5,842 nt of DNA, taken from positions 1-5,842 of the forward strand of contig JACRIG010000027.1 in NCBI GenBank assembly GCA_016215715.1, written 5' to 3'. The translations under genes were made by a program, and so were the position numbers. Shown in pieces: positions 4,530 through 5,842 of the stretch (positions within the stretch are counted from its first letter, which is position 1; each line of letters starts with the position of its first letter). Origin of the DNA: Candidatus Peregrinibacteria bacterium (GTDB lineage Bacteria; Patescibacteriota; Gracilibacteria; Peribacterales; Peribacteraceae). The notes under the pieces are model-generated. The model saw only the letters and a list, made by a program, of their open reading frames with translations, had not been told where the DNA came from and did not search any database.

Positions 4530-5270
4530 CTATCGCAACTGAAAACTTGCCCTTACCGTCACCATCACCTCTTTCTCAATACTCGATGTGTCATACGATC
4601 CGTAATCATCGACCGCAGTGGAATTCGGCGCGAGCACCTGCACCACCCCGATACTCGCGGACTTCAGCGACCCGACGGACTTCCCGTCGTTCTCCGCGAT
4701 ACTCGCTGCTCTGGCCCGTGCATCTTTGATAGCGTCTTTCAGGAGCGTCACGCGCAATTCGGGCAGCTTCGTTACGGTGTAATTGAGTGCCTGCGTCGAG
4801 AAGAGCACTCCCTGATTGATGAGTTCATCCGTGTTCTTGGCGATCTTCGTGACGCCCGCAACATCCGCCGAGCCGACATCCACCGTCTGTCGCAGAATGT
4901 AGTTGCGCGGCTGGCCGCTGTTCACGTTGTAGCTGTAATCCTGATCCATGAAGACCGTCGAGATCGTCACGTTCTTGTCATCAATCGTATTCTTCTTCAA
5001 AAACTTCGCGACGGCAGCGCTGTCTTTGCGCATCTGGTCATAACCTGCCTTGATCCCGTTGCTGTCGACCGAGCGTGTGAACTGCCCGCTCCAGAGCACC
5101 ATGTCGGCCGCGACGGCCATCTTTGCAGAACCTGTGACCGGCAGCGGGTTGTCAAAAGAACGCACGCTGTAGAAGGTCCATGAGCCGACGGCGGCCGCGA
5201 GAACGAGACCGGCCGCGAGGATGGCGGCGGAGAGGTGAGATGATGATTGCGGGTGATCGAAATCAGGCAT
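4530..5270 (-). CDS. SIMPL-domain (DUF541) membrane-anchored protein
   Basis: A 246-residue protein with a short hydrophilic N-terminus, one membrane helix or uncleaved signal anchor (residues about 13-34, AAILAAGLVLAAAVGSWTFY), then a SIMPL domain over the rest. Recognisable parts are the opening LPVTGSAKMAVAADMVLWSG strand pair, a helix with AGYDQMRKDSAAVAKFLKK, the VTISTVFMDQDYSYN strand, YILRQTVDVGSADV, the KDAIKDARARAASIAENDGKSVG helix, and a closing KEVMVTVRASFQL strand. SIMPL proteins (YggE, Brucella BP26/Omp26 relatives) sit in the periplasm or outside the membrane; BP26 forms oligomeric rings, but the molecular role of most is unknown. ATG 5270 has no SD, and a TATCAT ends 6 nt upstream, suggesting a leaderless message. 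Divergent from the sigma-factor-like gene (71-nt gap) and convergent with prfB. Stop is TAG. Confidence 0.87.
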   Translation of the reverse strand: MPDFDHPQSSSHLSAAILAAGLVLAAAVGSWTFYSVRSFDNPLPVTGSAKMAVAADMVLWSGQFTRSVDSNGIKAGYDQMRKDSAAVAKFLKKNTIDDKNVTISTVFMDQDYSYNVNSGQPRNYILRQTVDVGSADVAGVTKIAKNTDELINQGVLFSTQALNYTVTKLPELRVTLLKDAIKDARARAASIAENDGKSVGSLKSASIGVVQVLAPNSTAVDDYGSYDTSSIEKEVMVTVRASFQLR

Positions 5271-5276
5271 GCGCTG

Positions 5277-5282
5277 ATGATA
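5277..5282 (-). promoter_or_regulatory. Candidate -10 of the SIMPL gene (leaderless)
   Basis: TATCAT on the minus strand (5282-5277) is preceded directly by TG and ends 6 nt before the ATG at 5270, so transcription would begin at or next to the A of the start codon. No clear -35. An alternative minus-strand TATAAT at 5332-5327, inside the palindrome AATTATAATT, would give a leader of about 50 nt. Confidence 0.35.
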
Positions 5283-5306
5283 CAGCGAGGATAAGGGAAT
5301 GCTTCA

Positions 5307-5334
5307 TTGACAAAATTTTGGGAATAATTATAAT
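5307..5334 (+). promoter_or_regulatory. Consensus sigma-70-type promoter for the ECF-sigma-like gene
   Basis: Perfect TTGACA (5307-5312), 16-nt spacer, perfect TATAAT (5329-5334). The -10 ends 7 nt before the ATG at 5342, so the start point falls on or within a base or two of the start codon. The 7 nt between are TTTTTTC with no SD. This is the strongest promoter in the window. Confidence 0.8.
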
Positions 5335-5341
5335 TTTTTTC

Positions 5342-5842
5342 ATGGCCGAATTGGAAATTTCCATTAAAGATGAGCAGAGGAACATGGAGTCATCTCAAGT
5401 ATTGGATACATCGCTTGATGGGATCGCAGCTCATTTTGGATTCCCGTCACTGGAAGAAATGTATCTGTTTATTCAGTATAATTCCTTGCTGTATGTCGGG
5501 GGGAAAAAATATGTTGCGGACGATGTCTCGCAATCCATTATTTTAAAAATGATTGAGGCTCCGCTTTCATTTCTGAAAGCAAATGAAAACAAACAATCCT
5601 TCTTCATGACAACAATCTTTCATATGACGATGCGACTGCTACACGGTCAGCGTCGCCGATTTGAGGTTTATTCGATGCAAATGCTTGACCATACAACCGG
5701 CGCTGGATTTGAAATAGAAAATGTGGTTCGCGATCACAGAGAGACGAATGACGATTCATACCTCATAGACATTATGCATGAATTGATTGCCCAACTGGAT
5801 CACGTCGGTTTTCGTGAAGTGCTGAAAATGCGCGCTGAAGGC
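5342..5842 (+). CDS. ECF-like sigma-70 family factor, C-terminus cut by window edge
   Basis: An open frame of 167 codons from ATG 5342 to the window edge. Residues about 37-72 (SLEEMYLFIQYNSLLYVGGKKYVADDVSQSIILKMIE) match sigma region 2.1-2.2, where family members read '…AEDLVQEVFLK…'. SFFMTTIFHMTMRLLHGQRRRFE (about 86-108) fits regions 2.3-2.4 ('fraWLfrIarN…d..Rrrrr'), with Arg104-106 at the end of region 2. After an acidic linker (VVRDHRETNDDS), LIDIMHELIAQLDHVGFREVLKMRAEG (141-167) fits the opening of region 4 ('l..aL..Lp...R.vl.Lr..eG'). The expected helix-turn-helix lies beyond the edge. The usual region 2.3 aromatic WL is replaced by FFM. The gene is visibly richer in A/T than its neighbours, which could mean different origin or selection. 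ATG 5384 is a possible later start, but promoter position favours 5342. Likely directs RNA polymerase to a stress or envelope regulon; targets unknown. Confidence 0.68.
   Translation, partial: MAELEISIKDEQRNMESSQVLDTSLDGIAAHFGFPSLEEMYLFIQYNSLLYVGGKKYVADDVSQSIILKMIEAPLSFLKANENKQSFFMTTIFHMTMRLLHGQRRRFEVYSMQMLDHTTGAGFEIENVVRDHRETNDDSYLIDIMHELIAQLDHVGFREVLKMRAEG

Noticed and set aside
4527..5183. 218-codon plus-strand open frame opposite SIMPL
   Set aside because: Shadow of a clear SIMPL-domain protein; Arg/His-rich product without motifs.

Overview
The window is 5.8 kb of bacterial chromosome with moderate GC content and tightly packed genes. Small proteins, short intergenic gaps, several promoters sitting almost on top of start codons, and a SIMPL protein next to PilN/PilO-like genes suggest a Patescibacteria/CPR-type genome. 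That placement is inference. The code is standard: a full RF2 gene (prfB) with the UGA-reading SPF motif is present, and one gene ends in TGA. This argues against the code-25 lineages (Gracilibacteria, Absconditabacteria), in which UGA encodes glycine. A Peregrinibacteria/Peribacteria-like origin is possible but not shown.

Layout. Positions 1-3149 are all on the minus strand. In transcription order they hold a PilN-like and a PilO-like inner-membrane pilus assembly pair (3149-1616, one base apart), the translation cluster infC-rpmI-rplT (1422-257), and the start of a small membrane protein cut by the left edge (140-1). Divergent from the PilN-like gene is prfB on the plus strand (3355-4447), with its programmed +1 frameshift intact. 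prfB converges with a SIMPL-domain membrane-anchored protein (5270-4530, minus). Divergent from that, and cut by the right edge, is an ECF-like sigma factor (5342 onward, plus) behind a near-perfect sigma-70-type promoter.

Function. Most of the window is housekeeping translation: IF3, bL35, bL20 and RF2. The rest is cell envelope (PilN/PilO-like, SIMPL) and probable regulation (sigma factor). infC and prfB share an identical 14-nt sequence around their candidate -10 elements. Four other genes have a -10-like hexamer only 6-13 nt upstream of the start codon and no Shine-Dalgarno sequence, which points to leaderless or nearly leaderless transcripts.

The least ordinary feature is a set of four long hairpin-forming elements (about 858-929, 1533-1615, 3052-3123, 3203-3294). 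The arms of each are degenerate tandem repeats of a 7-8 nt unit (CGTTGCT, GTTATTA, CGGACTT, CGTTTCT types). Two share an exact 20-nt block, and one lies inside the 5' coding region of the PilN-like gene. They look like one class of repeat built on a common 7-nt rhythm with different words. No stretch above 300 bases lacks a gene.
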